A stretch of 64,000 nucleotides of DNA from Burkholderia sp. Nafp2/4-1b (GTDB lineage: Bacteria > Pseudomonadota > Gammaproteobacteria > Burkholderiales > Burkholderiaceae): the NCBI RefSeq assembly GCF_003635165.1, contig NZ_ML058597.1, positions 558,001-622,000 on the forward strand. Reading direction: 5' to 3'. This document shows positions 1 through 11,100 of the stretch, piece by piece. The position numbers were made by a program, and so were the translations under genes. Numbering within the stretch: position 1 is the first letter of the stretch; the number at the start of each line of letters is the position of its first letter. The notes under the pieces are model-generated. The model made no database searches and had not been told where the DNA came from. It was given only the letters and a program-made list of their open reading frames with translations.

Positions 1-493
1 CCGCCGATTGCGCGGCCTGTATCGTGCCCGGGCTGTTCATCACCTGCTGGAAATGCGCATTGCCCTGGAAATTGCCGATCAGCCCGGCCGTATTCGTGCC
101 GAGCTGCGCGGCCAGATAGACGAGCATCAGCTCGGTCTCGGGCGTCGTGTTGAAGGTGCCGCCCGCGTATGCGAGCGAATGCAGACTCGTACCGCCTGAT
201 GCGACGGTGATCACGCAGGGCAGCGCCGCGTTGACCGACACCCGGTAGTTGCCGCCGCCGTCGGTCAGCGTGGTTGCCGAGCCCTGCGCGCAACTTACCG
301 TGACCGATGCGCTCGCGAGCGCGCTGACCGTGGCGGCCGTGCCGGACAGCGCGACGGCTTGCGTGTTGTTGTTGCTGAAGCACACATCGACGCCGAAACA
401 GGCGTCGCCGTTGCAGCCGGCAAGCGACGCAAGAGCGGCGACGCAGAGTGCGCGCAGCGCGGGGCGGATAAGGCGCGGATGGCGAAGGTTCAT
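1..493 (-). CDS. Putative lipoprotein, 3' end outside window
   Basis: An open frame runs from ATG at 493 leftwards to the window edge (164 residues visible) with no stop, so the C-terminus is missing. The N-terminus is basic, then hydrophobic, then has a lipobox (LASLAGC, about residues 22-28), so a lipid-anchored envelope protein is likely. A second Cys-rich stretch (CFGVDVCF) and a beta-rich segment with TLTDGGGNYRVSV follow, like the small Ig/carboxypeptidase-regulatory-like repeats of secreted proteins. I do not recognise a specific family. It is divergent from the TPM gene across about 290 bp in which I see no clear operator. Confidence 0.65.
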   Translation of the reverse strand, partial: MNLRHPRLIRPALRALCVAALASLAGCNGDACFGVDVCFSNNNTQAVALSGTAATVSALASASVTVSCAQGSATTLTDGGGNYRVSVNAALPCVITVASGGTSLHSLAYAGGTFNTTPETELMLVYLAAQLGTNTAGLIGNFQGNAHFQQVMNSPGTIQAAQSA

Positions 494-782
494 GATCGCG
501 GGCAATCGGAAATGGGGACAACCGCCGTGCGCCGCAGGCGTGGCGCCGCTCATATTCTAGGTCCCGAATCGCCGCGGTGCTTGGCCGTTTTCCTGGCGGA
601 GCGCGGGGAGCATGGCTGGCGACCCGTTCAGCCTCGTTTGCTTGCGCCAGCGGCACGCCACGCCGGCGCGACGGGCCGCGCCCGAACCTTTCGGTTCCCT
701 TCGCAATTGGTTATGCTTCGGGACGATCAAAAAAACGACGAGAGAACGCTCCGTTCGACGGAACGGGCGCGACGTTTCCGAC

Positions 783-2177
783 ATGAACCTGAAACGACTG
801 ACGGGCCGGCCAGGCCCGCCGGATTGCGAGGGCGATCCGGCATCGAAGGCATGCACGACCCGCACACCACCGCAGGCCGAACGCAGGCGCAGCAACGCAG
901 GTATCGGCGGCGTCGGCAGCGCGGCGCTGGCTGCCGTGCTGTTGGCCGGCGCAACGATCCTTGGCGGTACGGCATTGGCTGCGTCGCCCGAAGTCGACGC
1001 CGGCACGCGCGTGGTTCCGTTGGCAGCCGGTGCGCCGTCTGTCTGCACGAACATCGCTGCCGCGGCCCCCTATCCGGTTGCCGACAAACCCGAAACGGCG
1101 CCGCCGCTGAAAGGCCGCGTGACCGACCTGACGGGCGTCCTGAGCGCTGCCTGCGCGTCCGAACTGACCGAGCGCCTTGCCGATCTCGAGCGCCGGCTCG
1201 GCGTCCAGATGGCGATCCTGCTGGTCGGCTCGACCGGCCAGTCGACCATCGAGCAATTCGCGACCACGGTGTTCGAAAAGTGGCGTCTCGGCCGGAGCAA
1301 GATCGACAACGGTCTGCTGCTCGTTGCCGCACTCAACGATCGCATGGTGCGGATCGAGGTCGGATACGGCCTCGAAGGCGCGATTCCGGATATCGTCGCG
1401 GGGCGGATCATCCGCGAGCGGATCGTGCCGGCGTTTCGCGAGCAGCGTATCGAAGCCGGCGTGAGCGATGCGGTGGATGCGCTGGTGCGCGAGATGACGC
1501 CGCAGGAAATGGGGGCGTCGGATAGCGCGATGCCGGATGAGGACGCGCAGCGGGGGACGTCCCGCGACACGAAGCGGCAGTCGAACGGCTTGCCGGAGGA
1601 AGCGCCGGCCGACGCGGGAAGCTTCCTGTTCTGGTTGCTGCTCGCGCTGGCCGGCGTCGTGCTCGGTGTCGTCACCGAATGGCGCAAGCTGCGCTGGCAG
1701 GTGACGTTGCCGGTGAGCTTCGTGGTCGCGACGATCGTGCCGGTTGCGATGCTGCCTGTCCGCGCGATCTTCAAAGGGGATGCCGAAGCGATCCTGGGGG
1801 CGCTGGCGATCGTCCCGACGAGCGTGGGTGTCGGTGCGTGGCTGCTCGGCATCGGCATTATTCGTTCCGGACGTGTTCGCAAGTACACGGTAATCATCGG
1901 GGGGACGTTGCTGGCACTGATCTGGATCGGGCATCTGATGGGATATTCGCCCGGCGAAGTCCTGGTGACGATGTTTATCGCGGTGACGGCGATCCTCGCG
2001 ATCATCAACAAACTGACGGGCGGAAGCTCGTCGTCATCCTCCTCGCCGTCGTCGTCCTTCAAATGGTCGTCGTCGGACTCGGATTCATCGAGCTCGAGCT
2101 CGAGTTCCAGTTCGTCCGACTCGTTCAGCGGCGACGGCGGCTCGAGCGGCGGCGGAGGCGCATCGGGTCGCTGGTAG
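783..2177 (+). CDS. TPM-domain (YgcG-like) membrane protein with poly-Ser/Gly tail
   Basis: The 464-residue product from ATG 783 has an N-terminal hydrophobic segment (about residues 45-65). Next comes a TPM domain (about 115-245) with the family hallmarks GRVTDLTGVLS, an FEKWRLGRSKIDNGLLLV-type stretch and VGYGLEGAIPD. Three further hydrophobic segments follow (about 285-410) and then a low-complexity Ser/Asp/Gly tail ending SSGGGGASGRW. The frame is open upstream to 612, but the stretch before 783 has no protein-like signal. LemA follows 70 bp downstream; TPM/YgcG and LemA genes commonly pair. TPM proteins are envelope proteins of poorly known function. The tail is typical of the YgcG type. 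Confidence 0.8.
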   Translation: MNLKRLTGRPGPPDCEGDPASKACTTRTPPQAERRRSNAGIGGVGSAALAAVLLAGATILGGTALAASPEVDAGTRVVPLAAGAPSVCTNIAAAAPYPVADKPETAPPLKGRVTDLTGVLSAACASELTERLADLERRLGVQMAILLVGSTGQSTIEQFATTVFEKWRLGRSKIDNGLLLVAALNDRMVRIEVGYGLEGAIPDIVAGRIIRERIVPAFREQRIEAGVSDAVDALVREMTPQEMGASDSAMPDEDAQRGTSRDTKRQSNGLPEEAPADAGSFLFWLLLALAGVVLGVVTEWRKLRWQVTLPVSFVVATIVPVAMLPVRAIFKGDAEAILGALAIVPTSVGVGAWLLGIGIIRSGRVRKYTVIIGGTLLALIWIGHLMGYSPGEVLVTMFIAVTAILAIINKLTGGSSSSSSSPSSSFKWSSSDSDSSSSSSSSSSSDSFSGDGGSSGGGGASGRW

Positions 2178-2247
2178 CCGTCGCGTGCGCGACGTTTCTT
2201 TTCAAGCTGCCGCTCCGAGCGGAGCGTCCAACCGGAAGTCACACACA

Positions 2248-2868
2248 ATGAAATGGTTTCGAATCCTGCTCGTCTGCTGCGTACTCGCACCGCTTGCCGG
2301 TTGCGGCTACAACGCGATCCAGTCGTCCGATGAGGACGTCAACGCGGCATGGTCCGAAGTGCTGAACCAGTATCAGCGTCGCGCCGATCTGGTGCCGAAC
2401 CTCGCCGCGGTGGTGAAGGGCTATGCGTCGCACGAGGAGCGCGTGCTGACCGAGGTCGCGTCGGCCCGCGCGCGCGTGGGCAGCGTGCAGATGACGCCGG
2501 AGATGGCGAAGGATCCGGCCGCGTTGGCGGCGTTCGATCAGCGGCAAGGCGAATTGTCGGGTGCGCTGAGCAGGTTGATGGTCGTATCGGAACGCTATCC
2601 GGAGCTGAAGGCGAACGACGCGTTCCGCGATCTGCAGACGCAGCTCGAAGGCACCGAAAACCGCATCGCGGTCGCGCGCGGCCGCTACATCAAGACAGTG
2701 CAGCAGTACAACGTGCAGATTCGCCAGTTCCCCGGCGTCGTGATCGCACGCGTCTTCGGCTACCAGCCGCGCCCGAACTTCAGCGTCGCGAACGAGGCGT
2801 CGATCTCCACCGCGCCCGTCATCGACTTCTCCGCCCAGCCGCCGAAGGCGAACGCAGCCGGCCAGTAA
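2248..2868 (+). CDS. lemA: LemA family lipoprotein
   Basis: ATG 2248 gives a 206-residue protein with a lipoprotein signal (LAPLAGC, Cys at about residue 18). The frame extends 21 codons upstream, but only this start places the signal peptide at the N-terminus. The LemA signature is clear: YNAIQSSDEDVNAAWSEVLNQYQRRADLVPNL, then long amphipathic helices and a C-terminal FPGVVIARVFGYQPRPNF region. LemA proteins are membrane-attached helical bundles of unknown biochemical role. Its place after a TPM gene supports a two-gene unit. It is convergent with pbpC, with only 17 bp between the stop codons. Confidence 0.9.
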   Translation: MKWFRILLVCCVLAPLAGCGYNAIQSSDEDVNAAWSEVLNQYQRRADLVPNLAAVVKGYASHEERVLTEVASARARVGSVQMTPEMAKDPAALAAFDQRQGELSGALSRLMVVSERYPELKANDAFRDLQTQLEGTENRIAVARGRYIKTVQQYNVQIRQFPGVVIARVFGYQPRPNFSVANEASISTAPVIDFSAQPPKANAAGQ

Positions 2869-2885
2869 GCGGCCGGCGCAGGCGT

Positions 2886-5146
2886 TCAGGGCTTGCCCGC
2901 CGCCGGCTTCGCGAACGCACCGCGCACCTCGAACCCGATCGCATCCGCGACGTTGCCGCGCGCGTCGACGAGCTCCAGCCTGTGCCGGCCCGGCCACGGC
3001 ATCCACGCGATGCGATCGGCGTGCCCGATCACCTTGTCGTCGAGCCGCCACGCGAACCGCGCGGCGTGCCCGGACGATCGCTCGAACCAGATCCGCTGAT
3101 TCTTCGGCGGAATGTCCGGATCGATCGCGAAGATCGTGCCGTCGGTCGGCGCGCCGATCGTCAGCGGCGCGCGCGCGCCGTCCTTGCCCGGCGTGACGGG
3201 CGCCGCGAGCCGGATCGTGTCGAGCGCGGTGCCCGCGATGAACCATTCGCTGCGTGACGGCTCGACGTCGCGCTCGAACGTGATGCGGCGCGTTTCGACG
3301 CCGGCCGGCGGACGCGGCGCGCGGCTCGGCACGTCGCGATGCAGGTAGCCGACGACCGCCGACCACACCGGCGACGCGCCCGTGACCCCCGACACGTCCC
3401 ACATCGGCGAACCGTCCGCGTTACCGACCCACACGCCGACCGTATAGCGCGACGTGAAGCCGACCGTCCAGTTGTCGCGCATGTCCTTGCTCGTGCCCGT
3501 CTTCACCGCCGAGAAGAAGCGCGTCGCGAGCGGGTTGTCGAAGCCGAACGTGCGCACGCGCGCATTGTTGTCGGACATGATGTCGGTGACGACGAAGCTG
3601 GCCGCTTCGCTGAACACGCGCGTGCCGTCGTCCGCGCGTCGCGGCGCCGACGCGCTGGAAGCGGGCGTCGCTGCAGGCAGATCGACGACCTTGCGTGCCA
3701 CACCGCCGTTCGCGAGCGCGCGATACGCATTGGTCAGCGACAGCAGCGTGACGTCCGCGCTGCCGAGCGCGAGGCTGAAGCCGTAGTAGTCGCCTTCCTG
3801 CGCGAGCGGCAAGCCGAGCGCGGTGAGCGTGCGCGCGAAGCGGTGCGGCGTGACGAGCACGAGCGTGCGCACGGCCGGCACGTTCAGCGAGCCGCCGAGC
3901 GCGCTGCGCACGCTCACCCAGCCCTTGAAATCCTTGTCGTAGTTCTGCGGAATATAGAGGCCGCCGCCGGCCGCGAGGTTGATCGGCGCGTCGTCGAGCA
4001 GCGATGCGGCCGTCAGCCGTTTCTCGTCGATCGCCTGCGCATAGAGGAACGGCTTGAGCGTCGAGCCGGCCTGGCGCGGCGCGAGCACGGCGTCGACGTC
4101 GCGCGCGCTCGACAACGCCCCCGACGAACCAACCCACGCGCGAATCTCGCCGGTCGCGTTGTCGATCACGACGACCGCGCCGTCCTGCACGTTGCGCCGG
4201 TGCGCGGGCGCGTTGAGCTCGGTCAGCGCGCGCGTGAGCGCGTCGCGCGCGAAACGCTGCAGCGGCGCATCGAGCGTCGTGCGCACCTGCGCGCCGGCCG
4301 CCGGCCTGACCTCGGCCGCGATGCGGCGTGCGAAGTGCGGAGCGAGGGCCGCGCCGTCCGCCGTGATGTCGTTACGCACGGCGTTGGCCGGGCGCGCGAT
4401 CACGAGCTGCACGTAGCCGTCGAGCGACGCGCACGCTTGCGGCGCCTGCATGTCGCGCAGGATCCGGCACGCACGCTCGGCGATCTTCGCGGGCGCGGCG
4501 TTGGGCGCGCGCACCAGCGCACCAGCGCGGCGGCGATCGCGGCCTCGCGTGCATCGAGGCCGGACGGCGCCTTGCCGAACAGCACCTGCGACAGCGCGGC
4601 GAGCCCGACCGTCTCGCCGCGGAACGGCACGAGGTTCAGATAGGCCTCGAGGATCTGGTCCTTGCGCCAGCGGCGTTCGAGCAGCAGCGCGTTCATCGCC
4701 TGCGTGGCCTTCTGCGGCAGCGAGCGCTGGCCGGAGCGGCGCGGCGAATCGCTGAGCAGCCCGGCGAGCTGCATCGTCACGGTCGACGCGCCGCGCGTGC
4801 GCTCGTTCCACAGATTGCCCCACGCCGCGCCGGCGATCCCGCGCCAGTCGACGCCGCTGTGTTCATAGAAACGCTTGTCCTCGGACACGACGATCGCTTC
4901 GCGAAACGCGGGCGACACGTCGGCGAGCGACACCCAGTCGCCGCGCCGTTCGGTGAGGTCCACGCGCGTGCGCTGCAGCGGCGTGCCGTCGCGCGCGAGC
5001 AGCACCCAGTCGGAGCTGCGCCAGTTGCGGCGTACGTCGTCGTAGCCGGGCAGCGCATGCGCGACGAGCGGTGCTGCCAGCACGACGGCGACGAAGAGGC
5101 GGCCGGCGAAGCGCGCCGGCCGCGGCAATACCCGATCGATCATCAC
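2886..5146 (-). pseudogene. pbpC: Penicillin-binding protein 1C, frameshifted
   Basis: Read from ATG 5143 (or GTG 5146), the first frame gives a signal/anchor and a GT51 glycosyltransferase domain with EDKRFYEHSG, RGASTVTMQLAG and the RRWRKDQILEAYLN stretch. It then leaves frame near 4520 and stops at 4400 after 248 codons. From 4512 down to 2886 another frame carries the transpeptidase, with STLK, SLN and KTGTSKDMRDNW motifs, and a C-terminal BiPBP-like domain. Removing one copy of an 8-bp duplication (4513-4528) restores one 750-residue frame reading AIAAALVRAPN, close to the usual length of about 770. As written, the transpeptidase is lost. Sequencing error or phase variation are alternatives to a fixed mutation. 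Confidence 0.88.
4513..4528. repeat. 8-bp tandem duplication breaking pbpC
   Basis: Two perfect copies of accagcgc lie head to tail, in a wider tract gcgcacca-gcgcacca-gcgc starting at 4509. One copy fewer makes pbpC a single open frame; the extra 8 bp shift the frame just after the codons for AALVR in the glycosyltransferase domain. Short tandem duplications like this arise and revert by strand slippage. Confidence 0.92.
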
Positions 5147-5173
5147 GTACCCGTTCGTACCTGTTCGTACCCG

Positions 5174-8100
5174 TTACTTGCCCGCGTCGGCCGGCTTCAC
5201 GGTCAGCGGCGGGTTCGGCCACAGGCCGTACACGGACGGCGCATACAGCGCCTCGACGCGCGTCGGCGGCAGCCCGAAGGTGCCGACGTTGTTCAGCCGC
5301 ACGGTGTATTCGACCGAGAGCTTGCCCTTCGGCAGATAGTCGTAATACGCGCGATAGCCGTCGAAGTCGCGTTCGATGAACGCCGGCCATGCACCGTCCG
5401 GCGATTTCTCGCCCTGCGTCGCGGCTTCGGAGTCGCGGCCGAGGCCCGAGCCGAGAATCGTCGCGCCGGACGGAATCGGATCGTTGACGACGACCCACGT
5501 CATGTCGCTCTGCGCGTCGATGTCGAGATGCACGCGCACGACGTCGCCGCGCGTCAGCACGCCCTTGACGGCGGGCGACACGGGCGTGACGGTCTTCGTG
5601 ATCCGGTAGCCGGCCGCGAACGGCGCGCGCAGCGGCACGGCCGCGAGGCTTTCGACGGTCGCCCACGGGCGGCCCGTGCCGTCCTGCGTGACGGACAGCG
5701 TGGCCGGCGCCTGCGACGCACGCGGCCACGGCATCAGCACGCTGCGCGCGGCGGCGGCACGGGTCGCGGGCGTGGCCGACGCGGACGTGTCGGCGGGCGC
5801 GGCCGCAAGGGCTTGCAACCACGAGATCGCGCGCTCGTTACCGCCGAGCGCGACCTTCGTCGTGCCGGCCACCGGCGTGCTCTCGTAGGTGCGCGAGAAG
5901 CGCTCGATCGCGAGCTGGCCGAGTGCGTTCGACGTCGTCGTCTGCCATGCGCCCTGGCGTTGCAGCGCGAGCAGGCCGGTCGCCACGCGCGGCATCTCGT
6001 CCTTCCACGCCGGGTCGCCCGCGAACTCCAGCGCGAGGCGCGCGGCGTTGGTCTCGTTGCTCGTCATCAGCCACCACAGGTCGTCGTCGCGCGCGGTCGA
6101 GAACACGAGCTGCGTGCCCTGGTACGTGAGACGCGCACGCAGGATCTGCTCGACCTGCGCGCGTTTCTCGTCACGCTGCGGGATGTCCTTCACGCGCGTG
6201 AGGATCGCGTGATAGTCGATCACCGCCGACGTCGGCCACTGGTTCGGCGCGATCTCGATCGAACCGAGCATGCGCCCCTGTGCGGCACCGTAGCGCGACA
6301 ACGCCTCGATCGCGGCGAGCTTGCGCAGGTCGCGGTCCTGGCGCGGCGCCCACGCGTTGCGCTCGATGCGGCCGTCGACGAAGCGCGCGAGCCCGGCTTC
6401 GAGCTGCGTGCGCAGGTCTTCCGGCAGCGCGAAGCGCGGGTCGAGGCGGCTGGCTTCGTCGGCGACCACGAGCAGGTACGACGACAACGTCGGGCTGCCG
6501 TAGTGCGCATCGCCGGACGGCGGCGGGAAGTAGCTCGCGAGCCCGTCGCTGTCGAGATAGACGGGCATGCGCGCAACCAGCGCCTGCCATTGCGCGGCGT
6601 CGTGCAGGCCGATCGCGCGCGACGTCTGCTGTTCGAGGCAGCGGTACGGATAGCGCTCGAACCAGCGTCGCACGCCGGGCAGGCCGTCCGCGAGCTTCGA
6701 CTGCAGCGACACGGCGATGCCGCCGCGCGGCGCGCCTTGTGCGTTGTTGACGGCGCCGGCCGGCGCCGCGACGGGCACCGTCAGCGTGCCGTCGACCTGC
6801 GTGAGCGTGGCCTGCTGCACGGTCACGGGCAGCGCGGGCACCACCTTCTGCGCGACGGCCAGCGCGTCGGCCGCGCGCTTGCCGCCTTGCTCGGCGGCTT
6901 CGATGCGCCAGTTCAGCGCGCCGGCTGCGTCGAGCGCCTGCTCGGGCACGGTGATCGTCCACGCGACCTCGGTCGCCGCATTGGCCGCGAGCGACACGGT
7001 TTGCGGCGCGACGTCGAGGCCCGTCACGCGCGGCGTCACGACAACCTGCATCGCGCGCTCGGTCGTGTTGCGCAGCGTGACCTGCGCGCGGAACGCATCG
7101 CCTTCGCGCACGAGCGGCGGCAGGCCGGAGATCAATTGCAGGTCCTGCGTGCTGCGGATCGACGTGCTGCCGGTGCCGAAGCGATCGGGGCCGACTGCCG
7201 CGATCGCGACGATCCGGAAGCGCGTGAGCGCGTCGTTCAGCGGCACGTCGACGGTTGCGCTGCCGTTCGCGTCGAGCGTCACGCGCGGATTCCACAGCAG
7301 CAGCGTGTCGAACAGTTCGCGCGTCGGCGCGCTGCCGCCACCGCCGCCGGCCGGCACGGCCTTGCGGCCGAAGTGACGGCGGCCGACGATTTCCATTTGC
7401 GCGGTGGCCGTCTCGACGCCGTACGCGCGGCGCTGCAGCATCGCGTCGAGCAGGTCCCAGCTGTTGTTCGGCATCAGTTCGAGCAGCGCCTCGTCGACTG
7501 CGGCGACCGCGATCTGCGTGCCGGCCGGCGCGGGCTGCCCGTTCGGCAGCGTGACCTTCACGTGCGCCTGCGCCTTGCTGCGCACGGTGTAGCGCGTCGC
7601 GTCGGTCGTCACGCTCACGCCGAGACGGTGCACGCCGGTGCCGACCTTGATCTCGCCGAGGCCGTAGCGGAACGCGGGCTTCGACAGGTCGACGAACGCG
7701 GTCGGCGCTTCATAGTGACGGCCTTCGCGCCAGAACGCGCGCGCCCATTCGACCGGCGCCTTCCAGCCCCACGTGAAGAACGAATACCACGGCACTTCTC
7801 GGATCCGGCCGCGCAATGCGAGCACCGACACGTACACGTTCGGCCCCCACGATTCGCCGACCTTCAGGTCGACGGTCGGGTTCTTGCCATTCAGCTGCAC
7901 GACGTGCGTTTCCATCACGCCGCCGCGTTCGACCGCGACGAGCGCGGTCGCGTAGCGGAACGGCATGCGCACCTGAAAGCGGGCCGTTTCGCCCGGTTCG
8001 TAGGCGGTCTTCTCCGGAATCACGTCGATCCGGTCGGTGTTGTCGCCGCCGAACCAGAGCTCGTCCTCGCGTGTGACCCACACCGACGTCGACGCGTTCG

Positions 8101-11100
8101 ACGTGCGGCCGTCGCCGTCCTTCGCGACCGCGATCAACTGTACGTTGCCGGCCTGTTCGAGCGTCGCGTCGCAGGCCATGCGGCCCTTGTCGTCGGTCTT
8201 GCCCGAGCACAGCACGCCGAGCTCGCGCGTGTCGCTCTTGTTGTCGTACGCGTAGAAGCCGCCGACCATCCGCTTGCGCGACGACGTCGTGATGTGCGCG
8301 ACACCCTTGATCTCGATCGACACCGACGCACGCGGCTTGCCCTGCAGGTCGACCGCGAGCGCCTGCACCGGCACGCGCTGGCCGACCGACACCCAGCGGC
8401 CGGCCTTGATGCCGGCGACCACCGCGGCCGGCCACAGGATCGTGTCGCCGCGAATCGTATGCACTTCGCCGTTCGGATCCGCGAACGTCGCCTCGAGCGC
8501 GATGCGCTTCGGCGCATCGACGTCGGGCAGGCCCTTGAGCGTGACGGAACCCGCGCCGTTGCGGTCGAGCGTCAGCGGCAGCTTGTCCGCAATCAGTTTG
8601 GTCGCGTCGGGATCGTTGTTCGCGGCCGCTGCGTTGTCGCCGTCCTGCGCATCGTCTTCGGCGTTGCCGTTGCTCCGGTCGGGACGATAGGGCGTGAAGC
8701 TGAAGTCCTCGAAGCGATCCGCGAACGGCGGCGATGCCCACTTCATCAGCGCCGACACCTGCACGGGCAGGTTCGATGCGCCGCCGCCCGACACGTAGTC
8801 GATCTGCACCGCGAGCGGCGCTTCCTTGACCGCGACGAGCGGGCTCTTCTGCGCGTCGCGCGCGCTGATGGTGCCCTTGAGCACCGGCAGGCGGAACGCC
8901 TCGACGCGGAAGCTGCCGCTGTAGTAGCTGGCGGTCGGCGCATCGTCCGGGCCGCCTTCGAGCGACACGCTGTATTCGCCGAGCTTCGCCGCGGCCGGCA
9001 GCGCGAACTGCGTGTCCGCGCTGTGATCGGCCGACCACGTGAGCGGCAGCTTGTAGGTCTGGTCGGAACCGAGATGGCGGATCGTCACGCGGGTCGGATA
9101 GTGCGGCGGGAACGCGAGGCTCTGCAGCGTCTCGGTGCGCAGGAAGTGCTTCATCGACACCGTTTCGCCGGCACGCAGCAGCGTACGGTCGAACACGGTA
9201 TGCGCACGCACGGTCGGTGCGCTGTCGGTGTCGGTCGGCACGTTGAAGCGCCACGATTCGATCCCGCGGTTCCAGTTCGAGCTGACGAACGCCATGTCGC
9301 GGCCCGTCTTCGGATCGTCGACGCGTGCCGACACGAAGTAGTCGTCGAAGCGTTCCGACTGACTGCATTCGTGCTTCGGTTCGAATGGTCCGTCGAGCTT
9401 CAGCAGGCCCTGTGCATCGGTCTTGCCGGACGCGATTTCGTCGCCGTTGCAGTCCGACACGCGGATCTGCGCGTTCGGCACGGGCTTGCCCTTGTCGAGC
9501 GTCGTGACCCACACGAAGTTGTTCTCGCGGCCCTGTTTCAGGTGCACGCCGAGGTTCGTGACGAGCACGGTGGTGCGCACGTACATGCTCGACGGCTTCG
9601 CGAGCAGCGAGCGGCCGAGTGCGGGCGACGCGAGTTCGAGCACGTAGAAGCCCGGTTTTTCGATCGGCACGCCGACGATCTCGAACGGACGCAGCGTCTT
9701 CGGATCGGCCTTCGGCAGCGTCAGCGCCTGCGCACCCGGTTCGCCGGTGAGCAGCGACAGCGAGCGCACGTCGATGCGGCGATCCTGCGGCGCGGGCATC
9801 TTCTCGCCGGCCGCGAGCGGCACGTAGACCGGGTGCTGTCCCTTGCGCCGGAGCAGGCCCGGAATTCGCTCGTCGATCGTGCCGGCCGTCATCGACCAGT
9901 TGTCGAAGCGGTCGACGGTTCGCATCCATTGACGGATCGCGGTGTCGTCATCGACCTTCAGGTTCGCGAATTGCGCACCGCTCGTATTCAGGCCCGCTAT
10001 ATGGAGATCGGCTTCGACGTTGCGCAGCGTGACCGGCACGAGGGCCGGCGTATCGGGTTCGGCGAAGCGCTCGACGATCCCGAACGTGCCCGACGAGAAT
10101 TTTGCCAGCGGCGGCATCGGGGCGGTGCGGGTCGCGAGCGGGAACAGGTCGGCGTTCGACAGCGAGCGGTCGGTCACGTCGTGCAAGCCGGACGGCAGCT
10201 CGAGCGTCAGGTTCGCCTGCGCGGGCAGCGGCGGATCGAACTTGACGGTCGTCACTTCGTCGCTGTGGTCGTCGGCCGCGAAGGCCGGCGAAAGCGAACC
10301 GTCAGGGCCGCGCAGCTTGATCGCCTCGGCGTTCTTGCGCGAGATCGGCGCGTTGAACGTCAGCGTCAGCGGACGCAGCGGCGTGCAGGGCGCCTTCGCG
10401 TTCTCGCGCTCGCACGAGAAGCTCGCGGCGAACGGCGCGCGCACGGTGAAGTCGAAGCGGCGCTCGGTGTCGTTCGCGATGCCGCTCGGGCTCGCGACGC
10501 CCTTGCCGTACACGAGTTGCATCTTCGCGCTCGCCGGCAGCGCCTGCGCGCACGACAGCGTCAGCACGCGCGCGGCGTCCTTCTTCAACCCGAAGTGATC
10601 GAGCAGCGCGTTGCGCGTCTCGTCGTCGGCGGCCGTGACGGGGATGCGGTTGCCGATGCCGGCCGCTTCGCACCAGATGTTCGCGAGCGCCGAACGCGGC
10701 TCGGCCGGGCCGTTCAGCTTCAGCACGAATGTCTGGCGTTCCTCGATTTCGCGCGAGCCGGGGCGCACCGTCACCGGGAACGGGCCGCCGGTTTGAAACG
10801 TGAAGCGGCGCGGGCCGCTGACCGCATTGCCGGCGACCGAGCGCAACGTGTCGTTGAGCGCGACCGAGCAACGGACGCCCGGCGGCAGGTCGTTCTCGAA
10901 GTCGTACACCCACGTCTTGTCGTCGAGCCAGTGGCCCTGGCCGCGTGCGGCGGTGGAATCGTTGCAGGTCATGCGCGCGGGATTCGGCGCGGATGCCGAC
11001 CCGAACGCGACCATCGGTTCGTCGAACTTGACGACGCTCTGCCGCACTTCGGTGACGGTGCCTTGCGGCGACACGTTCACGGTGCGCGCCGCGCCCGCAT

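Noticed and set aside
711-1934. Long minus-strand frame opposite the TPM gene
   Set aside because: Arg/Asp/His-rich translation without motifs; the plus-strand frame has clear TPM signatures and a membrane layout.
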